NCBI GenBank assembly: GCA_040904825.1
Contig: JBBDSU010000035.1
Location: forward strand, 1 to 7,679
Reading direction: 5' to 3'
Length of the DNA stretch: 7,679 nt
Source of the DNA: JBBDSU01 sp040904825
GTDB lineage: Bacteria > Actinomycetota > Nitriliruptoria > Nitriliruptorales > Nitriliruptoraceae
A program made the position numbers and the translations under genes. Shown here one piece after another: positions 1 through 6,888 of this stretch. Every line of letters starts with the position of its first letter. Position 1 is the first letter of the stretch. Below the pieces are notes generated by a model. It searched no databases. It had not been told where the DNA came from and saw nothing but the letters and a program-made list of their open reading frames with translations.

Positions 1-1
1 C

Positions 2-2398
2 TTGACAGATGCTCGTCCCAGATTTCGGGCCGGCAGTGACCCCATCCGCCGTCCGCGCTATTCGTTCGCGGTTGTGGCCGACACACATCTCAACCCCGTC
101 GACGACGTGTCGACCTCGCCTTGGCAGACCAACGCCCAAGCGAACGCCCGCAGTCGTGCCATCGTCGCAGAACTCAACGCGGCCGACGTCGCTTTCGTTG
201 TGCACCTAGGCGACATGATCCACCCGATTCCTTCGCATCCCGACTATCCGGTCGCGGCGCAGAGGTTTCACACGATCTTTGGGGACCTCGACCCACCGCT
301 GCATGTCGTGGCGGGCAACCACGATGTCGGTGACAAGCCGATCGCATGGACGCCAGCGCCGACGATCGACGATGAGTTCCTGGCCCGCTACCGCGAGCAC
401 TTCGGCGCTGACCATTACACGTTCGATCACGACGATGCGACGTTCATCGTGGTCGATGCCCAGCTGTTCAACGCTCCCATGGGCGAGGCCGATCGTCACG
501 AGGAATGGCTGGCCAGCGCTCTGAAGGCAGCCCGAACGCGACACCGGCGTGTCTTTGTCTTCCTGCACTATCCGCCCTACCTGCACAACCCATCTGAGCT
601 GTCGCACTACGACAACCTCGATGAGCCCGGAAGATCCCGGTTGCTGGAACTGGTCGCAGGCCACGCGGTGGAAGCAGTGTTCGCCGGGCACGTTCACAAC
701 TTCTTCTACGACCATTACCGCGGCGTCGAGATGTACGTCGCACCGTCGACGGCATTCATCCGGCACGACTATGCCGAACTGTTCAGGATCGCTCCCGGCG
801 ATGATGAACACGGCCGAGGTGACGCCGACAAGCTCGGGTACCTGATCGTTGATGTGTATGACGACGGCCATGTGGTCCACCATCGGCGGACCGGCAACTT
901 GCGATCATCCGTCGACGAGGCGCCTGACCTTGTGCCTGTGGTTCGGACCAACCCGGCCGCCACGGCCATGGCACCTCCGCTGGTGCTCGACCTGCGCCAC
1001 CGATGGGCCGAGGAAGCAGAAATTCCCCACACTGGTGGCGTCGACGAGATGGGTCGCAAGCTCGTCCGCAACGACTATGTGATCCAGGCGTTGTGGGAAA
1101 CCGGCTTGTGGAACCTGAGGGTCCCCGCCGCCGATCTTTCCACGCCGGTCGCGGCAAAACGCATCGCCGACCTCGGCCGGATGGGGTTGCGTTTCAGCGT
1201 GTTCTGCTGGTACGCGGATGCGCCGAGTCTGTTGGAGACCATGCATGGGTTGCGCGACTACGTCGACGATGTCGAACTCATCGCACCACTCGACGCGGGC
1301 GTAATGGGTGAACTCGAACGTGTCATCACACAGTTGCGCAGCGTTCATGACGGAACGGTGACGATGTCACCCCTGGCGCAGGCCGATCACGCTGTCCGCG
1401 ATGACAGCTCAGATCCCGCCGCGTCGCCGACGGTGCACGCGATCCGTCACGGTGTGATGGGCACTGGCCTCGGCGCAGGCGCGAGTTCCGCAGTGGCAGT
1501 GCTCGCGCGCATTGTTGACCGTGTCACGTTTCGTGCGGGCGGCGACGATGACGTCTGGCAGGCCGTCAAGGACGCAGAACGCATTGCCGATGACTGGAGG
1601 ATTGCTGCCACCGTGCATGTCCAGGCGGGCAATGATGTGCCTTCGGCCCCGAGAGACAACGAAGATGAGGTTGCCGCGAGGGCGTTGGCGGCACTGGTTG
1701 CGGCGCATGCCCATCGGCGTACGCGGGTTGTGTTCGACACTTTCCTGGATCATGACAGGGGCTATTTCCCGAGAGTCGGGTTGTTCGATCGCCGCTTCAA
1801 CCCGCGCGTCGGTGCTCGCGCTGTCGCAAACTTGGCGGCGATACTGGCAGCGTTTGATGTAGTGCTGCGGGATAGCGACGCTGACGCTGATGCCGATCAG
1901 TGGACAGCTGGGCCAGGGGCAATGACGGCTGGACACGCGCATGTCACGACGTTCACCTGTGATGGCAGCGTCCCGATGCTGGTGGCGGTCCGAGGTCATG
2001 ATGCGCCCCATCGCTGGAGGTTCCGCGGGCATGCTCGCGAACGTCTCCAAGCGGCAATATCAGCCGTTGCGCCCACTAGCGCTCCCAAAACTCAACCTGC
2101 AGCGAGCTCCGAGGGGACTGACCGACGATGGGCGGTGGGCTCTGGCCCGACGACCGGCACCGTTGTCAACCTTGCGAACGGACACGTCGCCGAAGTCCTC
2201 TGGCGACTGGTTGACGCCGACGAGGCGAGCGTGTCGGTAGAAATTGTTGAAAGCGGGGGGTCAGCCGACGGTGCGGCGTTAGAACAAGGCTCTTGTACCG
2301 AGGGTGCGTTCGTGTTCCTACCGACCGTTGATCTTGCAGATTGGAAAGATCAGGACCTCGTCATTGATCGTTGGATCGCAGCGTCGAGCCACCGATAA
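2..2398 (+). CDS. Two-part metallophosphoesterase (CpdA-like domain plus large uncharacterised C-terminal region); start may lie outside the window
   Basis: The 798-residue reading opens with TTG at base 2. No upstream sequence is visible, so the true start could lie before the window. Residues 20-300 form a calcineurin-like phosphoesterase of the class III cyclic-nucleotide phosphodiesterase type. All metal-site motifs are present in order: D27-x-H29, G70-D71, G105-N-H-D108, H189 (FLHYPP) and G229-H-V-H232. Such domains bind two metal ions and hydrolyse phosphomono- or diesters; the substrate here is unknown. No signal peptide or membrane segment is visible, suggesting a cytoplasmic protein. 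Residues 325-625 alternate hydrophobic strands and helices like a TIM barrel (for example PPLVLDL 325-331 and RFSVFCWY 397-404). DTFLDHDRGYFPR (579-591) resembles the last barrel segment of some glycoside hydrolases, but I cannot name a family. An Asp-Ala stretch (624-632) precedes a probable C-terminal beta domain. Stand-alone CpdA-type enzymes are usually about 250-330 residues, so this one is much longer. The next gene, on the same strand, starts 83 bases downstream. Confidence 0.85.
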   Translation: MTDARPRFRAGSDPIRRPRYSFAVVADTHLNPVDDVSTSPWQTNAQANARSRAIVAELNAADVAFVVHLGDMIHPIPSHPDYPVAAQRFHTIFGDLDPPLHVVAGNHDVGDKPIAWTPAPTIDDEFLARYREHFGADHYTFDHDDATFIVVDAQLFNAPMGEADRHEEWLASALKAARTRHRRVFVFLHYPPYLHNPSELSHYDNLDEPGRSRLLELVAGHAVEAVFAGHVHNFFYDHYRGVEMYVAPSTAFIRHDYAELFRIAPGDDEHGRGDADKLGYLIVDVYDDGHVVHHRRTGNLRSSVDEAPDLVPVVRTNPAATAMAPPLVLDLRHRWAEEAEIPHTGGVDEMGRKLVRNDYVIQALWETGLWNLRVPAADLSTPVAAKRIADLGRMGLRFSVFCWYADAPSLLETMHGLRDYVDDVELIAPLDAGVMGELERVITQLRSVHDGTVTMSPLAQADHAVRDDSSDPAASPTVHAIRHGVMGTGLGAGASSAVAVLARIVDRVTFRAGGDDDVWQAVKDAERIADDWRIAATVHVQAGNDVPSAPRDNEDEVAARALAALVAAHAHRRTRVVFDTFLDHDRGYFPRVGLFDRRFNPRVGARAVANLAAILAAFDVVLRDSDADADADQWTAGPGAMTAGHAHVTTFTCDGSVPMLVAVRGHDAPHRWRFRGHARERLQAAISAVAPTSAPKTQPAASSEGTDRRWAVGSGPTTGTVVNLANGHVAEVLWRLVDADEASVSVEIVESGGSADGAALEQGSCTEGAFVFLPTVDLADWKDQDLVIDRWIAASSHR

Positions 2399-2481
2399 CG
2401 GCACTACCCACCGGGGTTGAGCGTCGGACGGCACTACTAGGACCACTGCCGGACGTATCTCGTCACAGGGAGGAACTGTTG
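2399..2481 (+). promoter_or_regulatory. Intergenic leader of ldhA with a repeated 9-mer
   Basis: This is the 83-base spacer between the phosphoesterase stop codon and the ldhA start. The 9-mer CGGCACTAC occurs at 2399-2407 and again at 2429-2437, exactly 30 bases apart on the same strand. Two identical sites about three helical turns apart could bind a regulator, but two 9-mers in GC-rich DNA may be chance. I see no convincing -35/-10 pair: TTGAGC at 2417 has no properly spaced TAnnnT partner. I see no terminator hairpin with a T-run either. Read-through from the upstream gene is therefore plausible. Confidence 0.25.
2467..2474 (+). promoter_or_regulatory. Ribosome binding site of ldhA
   Basis: AGGGAGGA is a near-perfect Shine-Dalgarno sequence, 7 bases before the ATG at 2482. 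It decides the start. The open frame extends upstream to 2371, inside the previous gene, but only from 2482 does the protein align with the known LdhA N-terminus. An in-frame TTG at 2479 is immediately adjacent and less likely. Confidence 0.8.
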
Positions 2482-3495
2482 ATGCGCATGGCCATGTTCA
2501 GCACCAAGCCGTACGACCGCACGTTTTTCACGCGTGCAGCCGGGAGCGATGCGCAGAGCACTTCGCCATGCGAGATCGAGTTCTTCGAGGCGAGGCTGAC
2601 GATGGCGACGGCGCCGCTGGCGGCTGGCTTCGATGCGGTATGCGTGTTTGTCAACGACCACCTCGGTGTTGATGTGCTCGAAGCACTGCATGCGGGTGGC
2701 ACGCGGATCGTTGCCTTGCGCTGTGCTGGCTTCAACCATGTCGATCTTGATGCGGCGGGTCGTCTCGGTATCGATGTCGTGCGTGTTCCGGCGTATTCGC
2801 CGTGGGCTGTCGCCGAGCATGCGGTTGGTCTCATGCTGACACTCAACCGGCGGATCCATCGCGCATCGGCACGCGTGAGGGACGGAAACTTCTCGTTGGT
2901 CGGCTTGCTGGGATTCGATTTTCATGGCAAGACCGTCGGTGTGGTTGGCACCGGAGCTATCGGCACCGTCTTCACTCGCATCATGATGGGATTTGGATGC
3001 GATGTACTGACCTATGACCCGTATCCCAATCCAGAATGCGAAGCACTCGGCGCAACAGCAGTCGATCTTGCCACGTTGTATGCCAAGTCGGACGTCATCT
3101 CGCTGCATTGTCCCTTGACGCCACAGACACACCACATGATTGATGCGCACGTGATCAGCCAGATGAAGCGTGGGGTGATGATCGTCAATACGAGCCGAGG
3201 GGCACTGATCGACACCGTGGCTGTCATCGAAGCTCTCAAGACCGAACAGGTCGGTGCGCTTGCTATCGATGTCTACGAAGAAGAGGAGCACCTGTTCTTC
3301 CAGGACTTGTCAGACACCGTGATCACCGACGACGTGTTCAGCCGCCTGCTCACGTTCCCGAACGTGCTGATCACCGCCCATCAAGCCTTCTTCACGCGCG
3401 AAGCTCTCGAGCAGATCGCTGCAACCACACTGGCCAACATTGCCGCGCTGCAACGCCGAGACCGCGACGCCGCTCATCTCGTTGCGGCACAGTGA
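2482..3495 (+). CDS. ldhA: D-lactate dehydrogenase, NAD-dependent, LdhA type
   Basis: The 337-residue cytoplasmic enzyme should interconvert pyruvate and D-lactate with NADH/NAD. It belongs to the D-2-hydroxyacid dehydrogenase family and is recognisably close to E. coli LdhA (329 residues) along its whole length. Shared stretches include CAGFNHVDLDAA (81-92), NRRIHRA (122-128), SDVISLHCPLTP (203-214), NTSRGALID (236-244) and HQAFFTREAL (300-309). The Rossmann fingerprint is G156-x-G158-x-x-G161. D179 in YDPYP, at the end of the second strand, favours NAD over NADP. The catalytic residues by alignment to the family are R239, E268 and H300, all present. Start choice rests on the strong ribosome binding site at 2467 and on the N-terminal match (MAMFSTKPYD versus the family's AVYSTKxYD). 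The stop codon overlaps the permease start by 4 bases, so the two proteins are likely made together. Other 2-hydroxyacids are possible substrates, but the close LdhA match makes D-lactate the best call. Confidence 0.93.
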   Translation: MRMAMFSTKPYDRTFFTRAAGSDAQSTSPCEIEFFEARLTMATAPLAAGFDAVCVFVNDHLGVDVLEALHAGGTRIVALRCAGFNHVDLDAAGRLGIDVVRVPAYSPWAVAEHAVGLMLTLNRRIHRASARVRDGNFSLVGLLGFDFHGKTVGVVGTGAIGTVFTRIMMGFGCDVLTYDPYPNPECEALGATAVDLATLYAKSDVISLHCPLTPQTHHMIDAHVISQMKRGVMIVNTSRGALIDTVAVIEALKTEQVGALAIDVYEEEEHLFFQDLSDTVITDDVFSRLLTFPNVLITAHQAFFTREALEQIAATTLANIAALQRRDRDAAHLVAAQ

Positions 3496-5015
3496 GCATT
3501 CTTGCCGCGGCACCGATCGGGATGCTGCTTGTCCTGATGGTGGGCCTGAGGTGGTCGGCTGCCAGGGCTGGGGCTGTTGCGCTGGCGACGACGGCGGCTG
3601 TCGCGGTGCTGGGCTTCGGGTTCGGACAGGTCAGCGCCGCTGAAGTTGGGGTCGGAACTGGCGCGGAGGCAGGGTTCACTGCCCTGACCATCTTGTGGAT
3701 CATTGGCCCGGCGCTGGGTATCCACCATGCTCAGACGATCTCGGGTGCTACCGCAACCTTGCGGGCCGCCATGGCAAAAGTCGCACCTGAACCCCGCCTG
3801 CTCGCACTGTTGGTGGCATGGTTCTTCGCGCTGTTTCTCGAAGGTGCTGCAGGCTTTGGTGCGTCAGTTGCCCTGGCTGCACCCTTTCTGGTCAGTGCGG
3901 GTTTCTCGCCCGTCACCGCAGTGGTCGCGGCATTGCTCGGTCACGCGGCCGGGGTGTCGTTTGGAGCTGTAGGAACACCGATCCTTCCTCAGATCGCCGC
4001 CACAGACATGTCAGGTCTCGAGCTGTCGCGCGCGACGGGCATCTATCACTCACTGCTGGGATGGATCTTGCTGGTCGCCATGATGGTGGTGGTCGCACGC
4101 GCCACACCTGACTCGATCGTGCGTGGACGTCGCATCGTGATCTGGACGGCCGTCGCGGGTGCGGCTTTCTTCATCCCGTTCACGATCTTGTCACAGTTCG
4201 TCGGGCCAGAATTGCCGACTTTGGCCGGTGGAATGATCGGTGCGGGTGTGTTCGTAGGGCTGGTTGCCTGGGCACGTCACGCGGCGGGTTGGCGACCCGC
4301 TCGACGTACAGACGCAATCCACGATGACGTGTCTGCGCGGGCCGTCACCAAGGCGGCTTCGCCCTATCTGGCACTCGTCGCGCTGGTGCTTGCAACGCGC
4401 CTGGTCGAGCCGATCCGGGCTGCCTCGATGCAGTGGCAATGGTCATGGCAACTCGAAGGTGGCTACTCCGGAACGATTGCGCCGTTGCATCACCCTGGGA
4501 GCATGTTGCTGGCGGCGTTCTGCGCCGGGGTAGTCGTGCAACGGATTCCCGCTCGCCGGTTGGCGGATGTTGTCAACCGCGCGACGACAGCGCTGCTGCC
4601 TGTGACGCTGGCGCTGCTCGCCATGCTGGGTGTGGCAAGGGTCATGGTTCACGCCGGAATGGTCGATGCCATCGCGGTTGATGCGGCACGACTGGCGGGC
4701 ACCTGGTGGCCGTTGCTGGCGCCTGCCGTCGGCGCTTTGGGCACCTTTGTGACCGGATCTGCGACAACATCCAACATCCTGTTTACGGATCTGCAGGTTG
4801 CTACAGCGCGACAAGCCGGTCTTGCAATCGGGCCGGTGGCTGGAGCACAAGGCATGGGCGCGGCCGTCGGAAATGTCATCTGTCCCCACAACATCGTCGC
4901 CGCAAGTGCGACGGTCGGGTTGACGGGAACTGAAGGTTCTGTGCTGCGCCAAACCGCGGGCGTTGCGGTCATCTACCTCGCCGCCGGAGGGTTGCTGGCG
5001 CTCATCCTCGCCTGA
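3492..5015 (+). CDS. lldP: Lactate permease, LctP/LldP family
   Basis: The 507-residue integral membrane protein is made mostly of hydrophobic helices, about a dozen. It is a little shorter than the roughly 550 residues usual for this family. Family members import lactate or glycolate together with protons. Hallmarks visible are EGAAGFGA (117-124), GTPILPQ (161-167), GGYSGTIAPLHHPG (323-336), TGSATTSNILF (421-431) and QGMGAAVGNVICPHNIVA (453-470). The GTG start at 3492 lies inside the ldhA stop (GTGA overlap), and I see no good ribosome binding site of its own. Translation is therefore probably coupled to ldhA. Pairing with an NAD-dependent D-lactate dehydrogenase, instead of the flavin enzyme LldD or LutABC, suggests transport of D-lactate or of both enantiomers. 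Direction of net flux cannot be read from sequence. The family is certain; the exact substrate (lactate, glycolate or another 2-hydroxy acid) is inferred from the neighbour. Confidence 0.93.
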   Translation: MSILAAAPIGMLLVLMVGLRWSAARAGAVALATTAAVAVLGFGFGQVSAAEVGVGTGAEAGFTALTILWIIGPALGIHHAQTISGATATLRAAMAKVAPEPRLLALLVAWFFALFLEGAAGFGASVALAAPFLVSAGFSPVTAVVAALLGHAAGVSFGAVGTPILPQIAATDMSGLELSRATGIYHSLLGWILLVAMMVVVARATPDSIVRGRRIVIWTAVAGAAFFIPFTILSQFVGPELPTLAGGMIGAGVFVGLVAWARHAAGWRPARRTDAIHDDVSARAVTKAASPYLALVALVLATRLVEPIRAASMQWQWSWQLEGGYSGTIAPLHHPGSMLLAAFCAGVVVQRIPARRLADVVNRATTALLPVTLALLAMLGVARVMVHAGMVDAIAVDAARLAGTWWPLLAPAVGALGTFVTGSATTSNILFTDLQVATARQAGLAIGPVAGAQGMGAAVGNVICPHNIVAASATVGLTGTEGSVLRQTAGVAVIYLAAGGLLALILA

Positions 5016-5050
5016 CAGCGTTCAGGAGGGCAACGTGATCGGAGCAGACT

Positions 5051-5176
5051 GTGGGCGATGACCTGTTGAATCAGGCGAAGCGACTCCTTGATCGTGCTGC
5101 CGATCTGCTCGATCTTGACGACGGCATGCGCGGGTTGCTGCAGCAACCCGAACGGACGGTCACATTTCGCGGATAG
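5051..5176 (+). pseudogene. Probable 5' remnant of a Glu/Leu/Phe/Val dehydrogenase gene
   Basis: A GTG codon at 5051, with GGAG at 5041-5044 six bases upstream, opens a 41-codon frame ending at TAG 5174-5176. A second purine-rich run (AGGAGGG, 5024-5030) lies further upstream. The peptide contains AKRLLDRAADLLDLDDGMRG (9-28), then LLQQPERTVTF (29-39). This matches the pattern at the extreme N-terminus of actinobacterial glutamate/leucine dehydrogenases: an amphipathic helix with L..A...L..AA..L.LD.G....L..P.R. In intact members the next residues lead into a conserved PVxMDDG strand in a protein of some 350-450 residues. Here the resemblance ends at about base 5167 and a stop follows. The point of loss coincides with the end of the opposite-strand ABC gene (stop at 5160), so the rest of gdh seems to have been deleted or displaced. 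The match is by eye on about 35 residues. A genuine small protein or a chance frame remain possible. Confidence 0.55.
5131..5150. repeat. 20-bp perfect palindrome between convergent genes, possible bidirectional hairpin
   Basis: CGGGTTGCTG is followed directly by its exact reverse complement. As RNA it could fold into an 8-bp, GC-rich stem with a TGCA loop. It sits between the lldP stop (5015) and the convergent ABC permease stop (5160), ten bases beyond the latter, where a bidirectional terminator would be useful. No T-run follows on either side, so classic intrinsic termination is not supported. It also lies within the codons for GLLQQP in the gdh remnant, so coding constraint or chance may explain it. 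Confidence 0.35.
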
Positions 5177-5657
5177 CCACTCGGCGGATAGCGATGGCCA
5201 GCAACCCGGTTGTGGCAACAACGGTCACCGCAAGGGCACGTAGATACTCGGTCGAGGGTTCACCGGCAACGATCGCCGCGACCGACATCAGCAGCGAGCT
5301 CGGCAGCCAGGGCCGGATCGCCTCGACGATGCCGAGTATCGGCAGGGTCAACAGCGCGACAATCGTGGCGAAGACGACGACGAGTTGGCTGCGGAGGAAG
5401 CCTGCTATGGCCGCCACCGCGGCAGTCGCAAATGCGAGATAGGCGATGCCGAACCCGGTCCCTGCCACCACGCGACCGATCGGAAGCTCACCGATGAGGA
5501 TCACAGTGGTTGCGACAGCGACGATCGTGCCGACCACGAGTCCGGTCGCGGAGGTGACCGTGACAACGACGTATCGCGGCCACACCAAGTCAGCAGGCTT
5601 GCTGACGCGGGTGCGCAAGAAGGCGGCAATTTCTGGCCGGGCATCGACCGCGAGCGC
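5160..5657 (-). CDS. ABC-2-type transporter permease, C-terminal part (N-terminus lost in N gap)
   Basis: On the minus strand 165 codons plus TGA are visible, from the gap edge to the stop at 5160-5162. Four hydrophobic helices can be seen at about residues 30-56, 63-88, 92-114 and 140-157 of the fragment. The protein ends RRVAIREM, a short basic tail typical of exporter permeases of the ABC-2 class. It lies downstream of, and in the same direction as, the ATPase and would form the membrane channel of the same exporter. The first fragment residues (ARPEIAAFLRTRVSKPADLVWPRY) look like a cytoplasmic stretch just before a helix, so at least one or two N-terminal helices and the start codon must be in the gap. 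Cargo cannot be inferred; drugs, peptides or lipids are all possible for this class. The stop overlaps the last bases of the opposite-strand gdh remnant. Confidence 0.7.
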   Translation of the reverse strand, partial: ALAVDARPEIAAFLRTRVSKPADLVWPRYVVVTVTSATGLVVGTIVAVATTVILIGELPIGRVVAGTGFGIAYLAFATAAVAAIAGFLRSQLVVVFATIVALLTLPILGIVEAIRPWLPSSLLMSVAAIVAGEPSTEYLRALAVTVVATTGLLAIAIRRVAIREM

Positions 5658-5757
5658 NNNNNNNNNNNNNNNNNNNNNNNNNNNNNNNNNNNNNNNNNNN
5701 NNNNNNNNNNNNNNNNNNNNNNNNNNNNNNNNNNNNNNNNNNNNNNNNNNNNNNNNN
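5658..5757. other. Assembly gap of 100 N
   Basis: Exactly 100 undetermined bases. A round 100 is a common placeholder for a gap of unknown length. The true length is probably larger: the ATPase still lacks its C-terminal region after the H-loop and the permease lacks its N-terminus, and both cannot fit in 33 codons. Confidence 0.97.
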
Positions 5758-6683
5758 ATGACACCGACGACATCACAGACTTGCTGGACGTCGGCCAACA
5801 CATGGGTTGACAGCACAATGGTGATCGTGCCTGACAGTTCGCCAATGAGGTCGAGGACTTCACGCCGGCCGGCCGGATCGAGTGCTGACGACGGTTCATC
5901 GAGAATGAGCACGTCGGGCTGGCCGACCAGGCCCGTAGCAAGCCCGAGGCGTTGCAGCATCCCGCGCGAAAAACCGGCGACCCGCCGGTCAGCCGCCTCG
6001 GTGAGTCCCACGCGTGACAGGGCTGCATCGACCCGGTCGGCTGGCAGCGCGCCAGCCGTCAGACGGCGGGCCAAGTCAACAATCTCGCGGGCGGTGAGCC
6101 ACGGTTCGAACTGAGGCGTATCGATCACCACTGCGATTTGTGCTCGGTCAACTTCCATCGTGACCTGGCCGTGGCTCGGACGCCGCAATCCCGCAAGGAT
6201 GGAGAGCATCGTCGTCTTGCCTGCTCCGTTGGGTCCGATGAGGCCATAGATCGAATGCTCGGGAACCTCAAGATCGACGTCACGAAGTGCCCAGATGTCG
6301 CCATATTGCTTGGCGAGGCCGGAAGTCGAAATGATCGGCGACCGCAGAGTGCTGGTTCGAGGCTGTGGGTGCGGTTGTGCAGGATCGCTGTCGGCGGGAC
6401 GGATGTCGATCTCGGTTACCGGTCTCTGCAGTGGGCTTGACGGTGATGAGGTCGGTGGCTCGCGGCCGGCGCCCTTCGGGCCGCTGACACGGCCGACGAC
6501 GAAGTACAGCGCAGCGCCGATGGGGAAACTGACCAGCACGATGATGGCTGCCCAGGCCGCGCGCGGCAGTTGCTTGACATCGTGCAGCGCGAGGTCGATC
6601 AGACTCGCCACGATTCCGATCGCGGCGACGCCAGCGACGATCCACAGTGCCGTTGGCAACTGTTCGACAGTGTCCACAGACAA
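5758..6683 (-). CDS. ABC transporter ATP-binding protein with N-terminal PLDc_N-like membrane domain (3' end lost in N gap)
   Basis: The first 308 residues are visible. Residues 1-65 contain two membrane helices (about 13-33 and 42-64) separated by HDVKQLPRAAW and ending FVVGR. This is the pattern of the PLDc_N domain known from cardiolipin synthases and small membrane proteins. A Pro/Ser-rich linker (66-112) follows. The nucleotide-binding domain starts near 117. Walker A is GPNGAGKT (150-157), Q191 is the likely Q-loop, the signature is SRGMLQRL (239-246), Walker B is VLILDEP (258-264) with catalytic E263, and the H-loop is H294 in STHVL. All ATPase motifs seen are intact. Its role is to power export through the permease encoded next. 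The N-terminal helices would anchor it directly in the membrane. The start is TTG 6683, 6 bases after GAGGAAG; GTG at 6677, 7 bases after GGAG, is equally acceptable. Typical relatives continue well past the H-loop, so the C-terminus is missing here. Confidence 0.88.
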
Positions 6684-6769
6684 ACTCCGCTTCCTCGGTC
6701 AACCTGGGCGGTATCGGATGGTTTGCAGGCCCGCGTGGGTTGGCATCCGCCACCCAGTCTTCGAACCCC

Positions 6770-6817
6770 TTGACACCTGCGTCGCTTGACACCTGCGTCG
6801 CCTGACGCCCGCGTCGC
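6770..6817 (+). repeat. 16-bp tandem repeat, three units
   Basis: Units at 6770-6785 and 6786-6801 are identical (TTGACACCTGCGTCGC). The third, 6802-6817, differs at three positions (C at 1, G at 6, C at 9). Each of the first two starts with the -35 hexamer TTGACA. No -10 box is found 16-18 bases downstream of either, so a simple sigma-70 promoter reading is not supported. The array could be a cluster of regulator sites or a slippage-derived repeat. Confidence 0.9.
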
Positions 6818-6888
6818 CACGATAGTCGCCTATTGGGATTCGCTACGGTGAGGACCAACAGGTGCACGCGACCAGCGGCGCAAAGCCT

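Noticed and set aside
206..883. Long antisense open frame opposite the phosphoesterase
   Set aside because: GC-rich coding DNA commonly leaves the antisense frame open. The translation shows no family resemblance, while the sense strand has a complete set of phosphoesterase motifs.
1871..1900. Asp-Ala repeat in the phosphoesterase as a calcium-binding or tandem-repeat element
   Set aside because: It is only about nine residues, has no spaced Asp loop pattern, and fits a flexible linker.
1409..2050. Antisense open frame opposite the C-terminal part of the first gene as an alternative gene
   Set aside because: Its residues are rich in Arg, Cys and His without recognisable motifs, as expected for a shadow frame, and it has no evident ribosome binding site.
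2371..2481. Upstream extension of ldhA by 37 codons from an ATG inside the previous gene
   Set aside because: The extra residues have no counterpart in LdhA, and the strong ribosome binding site at 2467 points to the ATG at 2482.
5035..5061. Eight-codon frame from GTG 5035 after the AGGAGGG run
   Set aside because: It ends after 8 codons. The frame from GTG 5051 is longer and carries the dehydrogenase-like pattern.
6770..6791. TTGACA hexamers as -35 boxes of a standard promoter
   Set aside because: No TAnnnT-like hexamer lies 16-18 bases downstream of either copy. The hexamers are parts of a tandem repeat.
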